Origin: JTS-RE9 sp964649195
Lineage (GTDB): Bacteria > Planctomycetota > Phycisphaerae > Phycisphaerales > Phycisphaeraceae
NCBI GenBank assembly: GCA_964649195.1
Contig: CAZYPK010000011.1
Location: forward strand, 1 to 64,000
DNA: 64,000 nt
Direction: 5' to 3'
How positions within the stretch are numbered: position 1 is the stretch's first letter; each line of letters opens with the position of its first letter. Positions 1 through 7,553 of this stretch are shown one piece after another. The notes beneath the pieces are model-generated. The model did not search any database. It worked only from the letters and a program-made list of their open reading frames with translations, and was not told the DNA's origin. The position numbers and the translations under genes are program-made.

Positions 1-60
1 CGGGAGCCTCGCCCTCCCAGCGGGAGCCTCGCCCTCCCGGCGGGAGCCTCGCTCTTCCAT
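1..60. repeat. Tandem GC-rich repeat (GGGAGCCTCGCCCTCC type)
   Basis: Three near-identical units built on GGGAGCCTCGCCCTCC stand in tandem at the window edge. The same unit recurs at about 42208-42260 as one end of an inverted-repeat element. Its complement, read as coding, gives the GEAPAEP-like peptide often mis-called in planctomycete genomes. Only part of the array is visible because the window starts inside it. Confidence 0.7.
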
Positions 61-170
61 ATGCTTTTCCCCTGGTTAGATTCCGTGATATCGCTGCGGA
101 CAATCGATATGCTTATATGATTGATGTCCGCATCGGCATTCTCCCAGTTAGAAACCCTCGGTTTGGAACC

Positions 171-3089
171 ATGTCTGATTCGCTCATTCAACCTGAACGA
201 TCGCCCGCTTCCCGGCTCATGGTGCTCATGTTCACCGATGTGGTCGGGTCCGTCGAAATGAAGCGGCGAATGGGCGATGGCGCCTACGCCCAGCTCATCA
301 ATCGGCATGATGCGATCTTCAAGCAGGTCGTCGCGTCAACGTCCAACGGCGAAATCCTCAAGGATGTCGGTGACGGCTACCTCGCCCGCTTCGTCACCCC
401 CAGCGACGCCATCAACGCGGCCCTTCGATTTCAACACATGCTCCACGGCGGCGACCGCACATCGGGCGGCCTGAGCGTGCGCATCGGGCTGCACCTGGGC
501 GAAGTCACGGAGATTGACAAGGACCTCGACGGCCAGCGGAAGGTGGTGGGCCTGCCCGCCGACATCGCGGCCCGCATCATGGGCCTGGCGCAGGGCGGAC
601 AGATTCTGCTCACCCGCGCCTCCTTCGACAGCGCCAGGCAGAACATCCGCTGCCATCCCTCGATGCCCGGCGACGGGTCCCCGCCGCCTGAGATCAAGTG
701 GATGGCCTACGGCCGATACGCGATCAAGGGCCTCGAAGAACCGATGGAGATTTTCGAGGTCGGCGCGGAAGGCATCGCCCCGTTCACGGCGCCGCCCGAC
801 AACGACAAGGCGAAACGGGCCTACTCGCTCGAAGAAGAGGAAACACTCGGCTGGCGTCCCGCGGCGGGATTGGAGATTCCCCGAAGGCCCGGCTGGATCA
901 TCGACCGCAAGCTCGGCGAGGGCGGCTTCGGCGAAGTCTGGCTGGGGCGCCATCACAAGACCTTCGATCAGCGCGTCTTCAAGTTCTGCTTCGATGCCGA
1001 GCGGCTGCAATCGTTCAAGCGCGAGCTCACGCTGTTTCGGCTGATTCGCCGGGCCCTTGGCGAACGCAAGGACATCGCCAAGCTGCACGAGGTGCAGCTC
1101 GAATCCTCGCCTTATTTTCTCGAAAGCGAATTCAGCGAGGATGGCGACCTGCTCGAATGGGCCAGGGAACAAGGCGGCATCGGCAAGGTGCCGATGGAGC
1201 TGCGCATCGACATGATCGCCCGGGTGGCCACGGCGGCGGCGGCGGCGCATTCGGTGGGCATCCTGCACAAGGACATCAAGCCGACCAACATCCTCATCCG
1301 CCGGGAGGAACAGAATGTCATTCGCCCGGTCCTTGCCGACTTCGGCATCGGCGTGGTGACGGACACCAGCAGGCTCAGCGACCTTCGCATGACCACCGGC
1401 TCAGGCTTCACCGAAACGGCCGGCAACGCCGAGGCCGAGGCCAGCCGCACCGGCACGCGCATGTACGCCCCGCCGGAGATTCTGGCCAACAAGCCGTTCA
1501 CCGTTCAGGGGGACGTGTTCGCCCTGGGCGTGCTGCTTTATCAGGTGGTTGCCGGCGATCTTGAAAAGCCGCTGGCGGCGGGATGGGAACGGGATGTCGC
1601 CGATGAGCTGGTTCGGGAGGACATCGCCGCCTGTGTCGAAGGCGACCCGCGCCGCAGACTGTCCAGTGCCACGGAGCTGGCCACGCGCCTGCGCGAACTG
1701 CCCCGCCGCCGCGAAGCGAAGTTGAAGGCGATCGAGGCCGAGGCTTCGCTGGCGCGAAAGCGGAAGCTGTGGCAGGTGACGGTGGCCGGCGTGGTGCTGC
1801 TGAGCGCGGTGGCCGTGGTGCTGGGGCTGGGGTTCGTGCGGGAGCGCGGCCTGCGGGCCCGCGCCGTGGCCGCCGAGCAGGAGGCCGCTTCGCAGAAAGT
1901 GAAGGCGGAAATTGCAGCGGCCCGCGCCACCGTGCTCTCCTCCTTCTTCCGCGCCATTCTCGAATCGGCCAACCCGAACAACGCCAAGACCGGCGAAGTC
2001 ACCGTCACCCAGCTTCTCAATGAAGCGGCCGAAGGCGCCCACCTGCGCTTCGCGCAGGATGCGCAGCTCAAGGCGGACATCCTGCACACCGTGGGCGTCA
2101 CCTATTTCTCACTGGGGCAGTGGAGCGGCGCCGAGAAAAACCTCGCCGAGGCCGTTCAGCTCCGCGCCAAGGCGCTGGGGCCCGGGCATGTGGAGACGCT
2201 CAACTCGGAGTTTCATCTGGCGAACACGCTGACGATGCTCAATCGTTCCCAGGAGGCGATCGACCTGAAGCGAAAGGTCGTTGCCGCCCGCGTGGAGGCG
2301 CTGGGCATGAGGCACCGCGACACGCTGGCCGCCATGGACAGCCTGGCCCTGTCGCTCTACTACAGCGGCGATCGCGGCGAGGCCGAGGACATGCGGATGG
2401 AAGTGTTCGAGCTTCGCCAGAAACACCTGGGCGGCAACGACCCTGACACGATCATGTCCATCTTCAACGTGGCCCAGATGGCGATGGACCGCGGGGAGTT
2501 TGCCGAGGCCGTGTCGCTGCATCGCAAGGTGCTCGAACTGAGGCTCAAGGTTCTCGGCGAGCACCACTCGGACACGCTCAATTCCCGCACCAGCCTGGCC
2601 CGCGCCCTGGCGAGCATGGGCAAACACGAAGAGGCCGAGGAAGCCCTGCGCACCGTGATCGACATTCAAACCAGACGGCTTGGCGCCGATCACCTGACCA
2701 CCCTCATGGCGCGCAACTCCCTGGCGCAGACACTGCTGGAAGCAGGCAAATCCTCGGCGGCGGAGATCATGCTGCGCGACATCCTGGCGGTGCAGCAGAG
2801 AAGCGATCTGCCGCGAGATCACTGGTCCACGCTGCGCACCAGGCAGAATCTGGCCGATGCGCTTGCCAGGCAGGAGAAGTTCGACGAAGCCGAGACGCTC
2901 TACCGCGATGTGCTGACCGTCCGCCTGAAACTGCCCAACGGCGAACGCAGCCGAACCACGATCGAGGTGATGCGCTCCCTGGCCGATGTGCTGGTCAAAA
3001 ACGGCAAGGCGGATGAGGCGAACGAACTCAGGAAAAGGGCCGATGAGGGCGAGAAACATCGCCCCGCCAGCAGGGCGCCGGCCAAATGA
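171..3089 (+). CDS. Class III cyclase-like / Ser-Thr protein kinase / TPR fusion protein
   Basis: A membrane-anchored signalling protein of about 972 residues. Residues ~15-185 form a class III nucleotide cyclase-like domain, with a metal Asp in FTDVVGS and a second in KDVGDG. The position of the catalytic Asn that is normally followed by xAAR is Asp here (LPADIAARI), so cyclase activity is doubtful. Residues ~240-515 are a Hanks-type kinase with glycine loop GEGGFG, HKDIKPTN catalytic loop (~365) and DFG (~389). One membrane span follows at ~532-555, then kinesin-light-chain-like TPRs at ~610-960. The cytoplasmic kinase with TPRs beyond the membrane is a common planctomycete layout. An upstream in-frame ATG at 117 would add 18 residues. 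I prefer 171 because the domain starts just after it and GGA precedes it. Confidence 0.85.
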   Translation: MSDSLIQPERSPASRLMVLMFTDVVGSVEMKRRMGDGAYAQLINRHDAIFKQVVASTSNGEILKDVGDGYLARFVTPSDAINAALRFQHMLHGGDRTSGGLSVRIGLHLGEVTEIDKDLDGQRKVVGLPADIAARIMGLAQGGQILLTRASFDSARQNIRCHPSMPGDGSPPPEIKWMAYGRYAIKGLEEPMEIFEVGAEGIAPFTAPPDNDKAKRAYSLEEEETLGWRPAAGLEIPRRPGWIIDRKLGEGGFGEVWLGRHHKTFDQRVFKFCFDAERLQSFKRELTLFRLIRRALGERKDIAKLHEVQLESSPYFLESEFSEDGDLLEWAREQGGIGKVPMELRIDMIARVATAAAAAHSVGILHKDIKPTNILIRREEQNVIRPVLADFGIGVVTDTSRLSDLRMTTGSGFTETAGNAEAEASRTGTRMYAPPEILANKPFTVQGDVFALGVLLYQVVAGDLEKPLAAGWERDVADELVREDIAACVEGDPRRRLSSATELATRLRELPRRREAKLKAIEAEASLARKRKLWQVTVAGVVLLSAVAVVLGLGFVRERGLRARAVAAEQEAASQKVKAEIAAARATVLSSFFRAILESANPNNAKTGEVTVTQLLNEAAEGAHLRFAQDAQLKADILHTVGVTYFSLGQWSGAEKNLAEAVQLRAKALGPGHVETLNSEFHLANTLTMLNRSQEAIDLKRKVVAARVEALGMRHRDTLAAMDSLALSLYYSGDRGEAEDMRMEVFELRQKHLGGNDPDTIMSIFNVAQMAMDRGEFAEAVSLHRKVLELRLKVLGEHHSDTLNSRTSLARALASMGKHEEAEEALRTVIDIQTRRLGADHLTTLMARNSLAQTLLEAGKSSAAEIMLRDILAVQQRSDLPRDHWSTLRTRQNLADALARQEKFDEAETLYRDVLTVRLKLPNGERSRTTIEVMRSLADVLVKNGKADEANELRKRADEGEKHRPASRAPAK

Positions 3090-3091
3090 AA

Positions 3092-3277
3092 AAGCCGCGA
3101 CGTAACACGTCGCGGAGATGAACGAAGAGCCGGCGTGTTCGTCATGCGGAGGATCATGGGACGCGAAGACGGCCGGGACATGGTTTGAGGCTGTACGCAA
3201 CAGGTGGGTTTGGGCCACCCCTTCAGGCTGTTCATCTCCGCGACTCGTTGAGTCGCGGCTCTTATCTGGAACTCAGG
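3092..3277. repeat. Two-hairpin dispersed element, copy A1
   Basis: The left hairpin at 3095-3115 has arms CCGCGACGT and ACGTCGCGG with loop AAC. The right hairpin at 3238-3258 has arms CCGCGACTC and GAGTCGCGG with loop GTT. The copy fills the gap between the kinase and fabI. Its right end (complement of AACTCAGGTTTA) supplies the TAA stop of fabI. The hairpins may act as terminators between the convergent genes. Confidence 0.85.
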
Positions 3278-3278
3278 T

Positions 3279-4064
3279 TTACAGCCCCACCACGCTGAAC
3301 CCCGCATCGACGTGGATCGTCTCGCCCGTCACCGCGCTCGAAAGATCGCTCAGCAGATAGACCGCGGTGTTGCCGACCTCTTCGCCGTCGATGTTGCGGC
3401 GAAGCGCGGCCTTTCTCGCCTGAAGGTCGAACATTTCCTGGATGCCGCCCACGGCCGATGAGGCGAGCGTTCGCAGCGGGCCGCCGGAGATGGTGTTGAC
3501 GCGGATTTTCCTTTCGCCCAGTTCCCACGCGAGGTAGCGGGTGGTGTGTTCGAGGGCGGCCTTGGCGATGCCCATGATGTTGTAGCCGGGGATGACCTTC
3601 TCGCCGCCGTAGTAGGTCATGCTGATGATCGATCCGCCATCGGGCATCAGCTTCACCGCCCGCTGCCCCATCGCCAGCAGGGTGTAGGCGCTGATGTCCA
3701 GCGCCTGCGTCCACGCGGCCCGGGTGGTGGTGTGAAAGTTGCCCGTGGCCAGGTAGGTGCGGTCGGCGAAGGCGATGGAGTGAACGACGAAATCGATCCC
3801 GCCCCATTCGCTTTCGAGCTTCGCAAAGACCGCATCGAGGTCCGCATCCTTCGAGGCGTCGCAAGGCATCAGCAGGGCGTCGGTGATGCCCAGTTCTTCC
3901 AGCGCCCCCCGGCAGCGGCGCTCCATCTTTCCTTTTTCGTCGGGGAGATGGGTGAACGCGCAAACCCCGCCCTCGGCGACGATCTGCTTGGTGATGAAGG
4001 TGGCGTAGGACCGATCGTTGGCGATGCCGAACACGATGCCGCGCTTGCCGGTGAGAAGACCCAT
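3279..4064 (-). CDS. fabI: Enoyl-[acyl-carrier-protein] reductase (NADH), FabI type
   Basis: Catalyses the last reduction of the fatty-acid elongation cycle, trans-2-enoyl-ACP to acyl-ACP. The protein has 261 residues, normal for FabI. It opens with the atypical SDR nucleotide-binding segment LTGKRGIVFGIANDRSYA and carries the FabI catalytic Tyr-x6-Lys in GYNIMGIAK. The C-terminus HVDAGFSVVG is typical. An ATG two codons upstream (4070) is possible, but GGAG lies only 3 nt from it and 9 nt from the ATG at 4064. The stop codon falls inside the end of repeat A1, so the last residues are fixed by the repeat boundary. Identification is secure. Confidence 0.95.
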   Translation of the reverse strand: MGLLTGKRGIVFGIANDRSYATFITKQIVAEGGVCAFTHLPDEKGKMERRCRGALEELGITDALLMPCDASKDADLDAVFAKLESEWGGIDFVVHSIAFADRTYLATGNFHTTTRAAWTQALDISAYTLLAMGQRAVKLMPDGGSIISMTYYGGEKVIPGYNIMGIAKAALEHTTRYLAWELGERKIRVNTISGGPLRTLASSAVGGIQEMFDLQARKAALRRNIDGEEVGNTAVYLLSDLSSAVTGETIHVDAGFSVVGL

Positions 4065-4129
4065 GTGCATTGGCTCCAGTTCAAAGAAAGCGAGCCGGGA
4101 CGTGTCGTCCCGTTCCTCGCAGGGAAGCG

Positions 4130-4510
4130 AAGATTAGCACGACAGCAAGGCGGGCACAAAAGGGAGAGGGAAGGCACGAAGGCATTGAGGCACGAAGGCA
4201 CGAAGGGGGAAGGGAAAGGCACGAAGGCTGAATGCTGAATGCTGAAGGCTGAAGGGTGAAGGCATTGAGGCACGAAGGCACGGAGGGGGAAGGGAAAGGC
4301 ATGAAGGCTGAATGCTGAATGCTGAAGGGTGAAGGCTGAAGATTGAAGGCACGGAGGCACGAAGGCACGAAGGGATGGAAGCCGGATGTTTGTGCCTTCC
4401 CCTTCTGCCTTCAGCATTCAGCATTCAGCATTCAGCATTCAGCATTCGTGCCTTCCCCTTCTCCCCCTTCGTGCCTCCGTGCCTCAATGCCTTCGTGCCT
4501 TCCGCCTACA
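4130..4510. repeat. Inverted array of 7-8 bp tandem repeats
   Basis: The region between fabI and thiL is filled with short tandem units: an 8-mer GGCACGAA/GGCACGGA and a 7-mer GCTGAAT/GCTGAAG. The left part (about 4150-4380) carries them in one orientation. The right part (about 4393-4500) carries the complements (TTCAGCA, TTCGTGCC), so the whole is a large imperfect palindrome. It stays open in several frames and so creates a spurious extension of thiL. The same units recur in mod (30296-30345) and near 6887. Confidence 0.85.
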
Positions 4511-4518
4511 ATGTTTCC

Positions 4519-5481
4519 GTGCGCGAACATTCCCTCCTTGAACACATTTACTCCCGCAATGCGTCGCTGCCTGCGAGCGTGACGATTCCGCCCGGTGATG
4601 ACATGGGGGCGGTCACGATCGGCCGGCAGTCGGTGCTGGTGACGGTCGATCAGATTGCCGATGGCGTGCATTTCACGCTGGAATCGACGCCGATGGCGAA
4701 GATCGCCCGCAAGACGATCACGCGGAACCTTTCCGATGTGGCGGCGATGGGCGCGTTGCCGGTGGCGGCGGTGGTGGCGGGCTGTCTGCCTCGCGGACTC
4801 GGTGAAGGCAAGGCTCGCGCGCTGCATGACGCGATGCTTGCCGTGGCGATGAGCCACGACTGCCCGCTCATCGGCGGCGACATTTCCATCTGGGATCACC
4901 CGATGCTGCTGAGCGTGACGGTGCTCGCGCAGATGCAGGGCATCGAGCCGGTGCTTCGTCGCGGGGCGAGGGCGGGGGATGTGATCTGTGTCAGCGGCGT
5001 GCTGGGCGGAAGTCTGATCGAGATGGATGATCCGCCGGGATATGTGCATCATCTGGATTTTGAGCCGCGTCTGCGGCTGGGGCGGAAGCTGGCGGGCGAT
5101 GCGACGCTTCGGCCGCGCTGCATGATCGATCTGTCGGATGGTCTGGGGCGCGATCTGCCTCGGCTCTGCGCCGCCGGTGAAGGCGGCACGGTGGGCGCGG
5201 AGTTGTGGATCGACCGGCTGCCCATCAGCCGCGCCGCGCATGTCGCCAGTGAACGCGATGGCAGGCCGCCCTGGTTGCACGCCCTGGGCGATGGCGAGGA
5301 TTATGAACTCTGCTTCGCGCTCCCGCCCGAAGCGGCGGAAAAGCTCCCGGCCATTGTCGAAGGCGTGCCCGTGACCAAAATCGGCCGCATCACACCGCAG
5401 GGCGAGACCGGCATCCTCCTCAGAATGGAGGACGGCTCGACGCGACCGATGGGTGAGTGCGGCTGGGAACATCGCGGATAG
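4519..5481 (+). CDS. thiL: Thiamine-monophosphate kinase
   Basis: Phosphorylates thiamine monophosphate to thiamine pyrophosphate using ATP. AIR-synthase-type fold: the N-terminal motif PGDDMGAV matches the GIGDDCA metal/ATP motif, DQIADGVHF follows, and the C-terminal half has GGDIS and MIDLSDGLGRD. I choose the GTG at 4519 (VREHSLLEHIY...) because ThiL proteins start a few residues before this sequence. The longer open frame upstream only translates the short tandem repeats. That gives about 320 residues, a normal length. Repeat A2 begins 6 bp after the stop. Confidence 0.9.
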   Translation: MREHSLLEHIYSRNASLPASVTIPPGDDMGAVTIGRQSVLVTVDQIADGVHFTLESTPMAKIARKTITRNLSDVAAMGALPVAAVVAGCLPRGLGEGKARALHDAMLAVAMSHDCPLIGGDISIWDHPMLLSVTVLAQMQGIEPVLRRGARAGDVICVSGVLGGSLIEMDDPPGYVHHLDFEPRLRLGRKLAGDATLRPRCMIDLSDGLGRDLPRLCAAGEGGTVGAELWIDRLPISRAAHVASERDGRPPWLHALGDGEDYELCFALPPEAAEKLPAIVEGVPVTKIGRITPQGETGILLRMEDGSTRPMGECGWEHRG

Positions 5482-5486
5482 CCCGG

Positions 5487-5691
5487 CCTGAGTCCGGGAT
5501 AAGAATGAGCCGCGACGTAACACGTCGCGGACGTGAGCGACAAGAATGGAGTGACCATCGCGCAGTGGGTCACGGGACGCGAACACGACCGAACGCCGAT
5601 CGAGGCTGAAAGAAAAAGGTGAGTTTCAACATCCCTTCAGATTGTTCGCGTCCGCGACTCGTTGAGTCGCGGCTCTTATCCCGAACTCAGG
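5487..5691. repeat. Two-hairpin dispersed element, copy A2 (best-preserved copy)
   Basis: The best-preserved complete copy, 205 bp. Terminal inverted repeats are CCTGAGTCCGGGATAAG at the left and the complement of CCTGAGTTCGGGATAAG at the right, each followed by GCCGCGAC. Hairpins lie at 5510-5530 (loop AAC) and 5652-5672 (loop GTT). The spacer holds no open reading frame that I can assign. The tsaE-yacG start codon is 9 bp beyond the right end. Confidence 0.9.
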
Positions 5692-5699
5692 TTTTCAAC

Positions 5700-6404
5700 A
5701 TGCCCTCCAACGAATTCATCTGGACCGCACAGTCGCACTCCCTTGCCCAAACCGTCGCCTTCGGCGAAGCCGTCGCTTCACAGCTTCAAGCCGGCGATCT
5801 CGTCGCCCTCATCGGCGAACTGGGCGCGGGCAAGACGCAACTGGTGCGCGGCCTGGCCAACGGACTGGGCGTGCAACGCGATGCGGTGGTCAGTCCGACC
5901 TTCGTCATCGCCCAGGAATATGTTTCCGAAAAACCGGATCGGCCTCGCCTGATTCACATCGACGCCTACCGCATCCATAAGCTCGATGAACTCGAATCGA
6001 TCGGCTACGAAATCACCGGCAACACGCTCGGCGGCGAGCTGCGGCAAGGCAGTGTGCTCGCCATCGAATGGGCCGACCGGCTCGATGAGCTGGTCGGGGA
6101 AGATCGGTTGGAAGTCAGGCTGTTTCATGCAGGCGATGATGCGCGGCGGGTGGAATTGGTTGCGCATGGCACATGGCGCGGGCGGTTTGCCTCCCTTGTC
6201 GCGGTGATTGAGGCGTTGTTCGTTGCCACGCCGCAAGCGGCGGGCAAGAGCAAGTGTCCCATCTGCGGCAAAATGGTCGCCGCGGATGAGGAACGATTTC
6301 CCTTCTGCTCCAAGCGATGCAGGACGATCGACCTGGGCCGGTGGATCAGCGGCAACTACGTGATCAGCCGGCCAATCGATCAGAGCGATCTGGAAGAGGT
6401 GTGA
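5700..6404 (+). CDS. tsaE: TsaE (tRNA t6A ATPase) fused to YacG-type zinc finger
   Basis: A 234-residue fusion. The N-terminal part is TsaE, the ATPase partner of TsaB/TsaD in N6-threonylcarbamoyladenosine synthesis on ANN-decoding tRNAs. It has a Walker A loop GELGAGKT at 39-46, SPTF after the next helix and the IHIDAYRI segment. The last ~52 residues match YacG (DUF329), a small gyrase-inhibitor zinc protein: CPICGK (C186, C189), then FPFCSKRC (C203, C207), then IDLGRW. Both parts look complete, so this is not a truncation. The ATG at 5700 is the first after repeat A2. A longer frame to 5619 would only read the repeat. Confidence 0.88.
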   Translation: MPSNEFIWTAQSHSLAQTVAFGEAVASQLQAGDLVALIGELGAGKTQLVRGLANGLGVQRDAVVSPTFVIAQEYVSEKPDRPRLIHIDAYRIHKLDELESIGYEITGNTLGGELRQGSVLAIEWADRLDELVGEDRLEVRLFHAGDDARRVELVAHGTWRGRFASLVAVIEALFVATPQAAGKSKCPICGKMVAADEERFPFCSKRCRTIDLGRWISGNYVISRPIDQSDLEEV

Positions 6405-6413
6405 AGGCGGGGA

Positions 6414-6863
6414 TCAATCATACCTGCTGCGGGCGCCGATGGAGCGGAAGAGCTTCATGCTGCGATGCTGAAAGTACCAGACGACGGCTGGAATCCAGAG
6501 GATCGAAAAGAGTCCGAACAGCTTCGCGGGTTCCGATTGATGAACGCCTTGGGTCGGGTTGCAGATCACGATCCATGCGATCATGGGCGCCGCGGCAAGA
6601 AACAGACCTGCGACCGAGTGCAGGTAAACACGATTGATGCGTTCCTTGTCCATGTCTTCCCTGCCCAGGATTGCATATTCATAGGAGACGCCGAACTTGC
6701 CGCCGGTTGCAAAGGCGCCTTTGCCGCCGGGACGGACGACCAGTTGTTCGAGCGGGAAGATGGGCAGCCAGAAGAAGGTGACCCAGCGCATGCAACTGTA
6801 GGCGCCGGCGCCAATCTGCCGGGCATCGACCAGGCTGGTGCCGGTGCCGTAGAAGGTGGACAT
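6414..6863 (-). CDS. Small two-span membrane protein of unknown function
   Basis: 149 residues. The N-terminus has FYGTGTSLVDARQ, then a hydrophobic stretch rich in aromatic residues and Pro (WVTFFWLPIFPLEQ). Two later stretches look membrane-spanning (LFLAAAPMIAWIVIC and FGLFSILWIPAVVWYF). Similar short proteins beginning with an FYGxGT motif occur in planctomycetes without a known role. It is convergent with tsaE-yacG, with 9 bp between stops, and sits downstream of the fur-like gene on the same strand. I cannot assign a function. Confidence 0.6.
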   Translation of the reverse strand: MSTFYGTGTSLVDARQIGAGAYSCMRWVTFFWLPIFPLEQLVVRPGGKGAFATGGKFGVSYEYAILGREDMDKERINRVYLHSVAGLFLAAAPMIAWIVICNPTQGVHQSEPAKLFGLFSILWIPAVVWYFQHRSMKLFRSIGARSRYD

Positions 6864-6885
6864 GAAACCTCCGGGGACATCTTCT

Positions 6886-6912
6886 GCCTTGAAGCTGAAA
6901 GCTGAAAGCTAA
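6886..6912. repeat. Short heptamer array (AGCTGAA)
   Basis: About three units of AGCTGAA lie between the small membrane-protein gene and the fur-like gene. It belongs to the same class of 7-bp tandem arrays seen at 4130-4510 and 60640-60800. Confidence 0.6.
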
Positions 6913-6920
6913 TGCAGATG

Positions 6921-7409
6921 TCATTCGCTCTTCTCCGCCGCCCTGGCTTCCGGGCTGCGGCCATATACCACCACGCGGAAACTCAACGGCTCCCAGCCAT
7001 GCTCCTTGCAGACGCGATCGCGAAGGTCCACGAGTTCGGGCACCTCGAACTCGATGACCTGGTGCGTCTCCATGCAGACCAGATGCCCCTTGGGTTCCCG
7101 GCCAAATGAAAGCTCGTAATGGGCCTGCCTGGGGTCGATGAGCACTTCGTTGATGATCTTCGCCTCCATCAGGTGCTTGAGCGTGCGGTAGATGGTGGCC
7201 TTGCTCACGCGGTGGCCGGCGGATCGCATTTCGTAAAGCAGTTGGTCGGCTTCGAAGATGCCTTCCTTGCCGAGCACCGCGTCGAGAATCTGGGCGCGCT
7301 CGGGGGTGAACTTAAGCCCCTGCCGCTTGAGAAACCTGCGGAAAATCGAGCACAGCGGCAGGATCAGTTGATCATCGGTTGCAAGGGGTGGAGGTGTCAT
7401 CGGCATCAT
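6921..7409 (-). CDS. Fur-family transcriptional regulator lacking the structural Cys pairs
   Basis: A winged-helix metalloregulator of about 162 residues. The DNA-binding half is clear (LKRQGLKFTPERAQILDAV, then HRVSKATIYRTLKHL), and the dimerisation half includes GHLVC...VIEFEVPEL and KEHGW. The usual structural zinc site is missing: HLVCMETH replaces the HLxCxxCG pattern, and the C-terminal CPxC is absent (YGRSPEA). The regulator may bind metal only through its His/Glu sites or sense something else. It is transcribed divergently from hom. Start taken at the ATG at 7409; 7406 and 7400 are equally possible, and a TTG at 7460 is less likely. Confidence 0.8.
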   Translation of the reverse strand: MMPMTPPPLATDDQLILPLCSIFRRFLKRQGLKFTPERAQILDAVLGKEGIFEADQLLYEMRSAGHRVSKATIYRTLKHLMEAKIINEVLIDPRQAHYELSFGREPKGHLVCMETHQVIEFEVPELVDLRDRVCKEHGWEPLSFRVVVYGRSPEARAAEKSE

Positions 7410-7540
7410 TGTAAGACAGGAGTCGCAAGGAAGCGACCGGATATCTTCAGGAAACGACAAGGGAATGATGCCTGTGCCCGGGGTTCCTGCTATCTTTCTC
7501 GCGCACCGTGGGACCGATCCGAAGCGATCCCGTGCAAATC

Positions 7541-7546
7541 AAGGAG
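7541..7546 (+). promoter_or_regulatory. Ribosome binding site of hom
   Basis: AAGGAG, 7 nt before the GTG at 7554. It decides the start of hom, because the open frame continues far upstream without another site of this quality. Confidence 0.75.
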
Positions 7547-7553
7547 CGTGGCA

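Noticed and set aside
3092..3277. Insertion sequence with a transposase
   Set aside because: The elements are about 200 bp with no coding capacity, and no transposase or integrase is found anywhere in the window.
4130..4510. CRISPR-like regular array
   Set aside because: Units are 7-8 bp, contiguous, without spacers, and change sequence along the array. No cas gene is near.
4375..4518. Longer ThiL starting in the repeat array
   Set aside because: The extra 48 residues translate repeat units only. ThiL similarity begins at the GTG at 4519.
7119..7553. Longer Hom with an extra 145-residue N-terminal domain
   Set aside because: This stretch is antisense to the fur-like gene and lacks family similarity. 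The GTG at 7554 has a strong AAGGAG.
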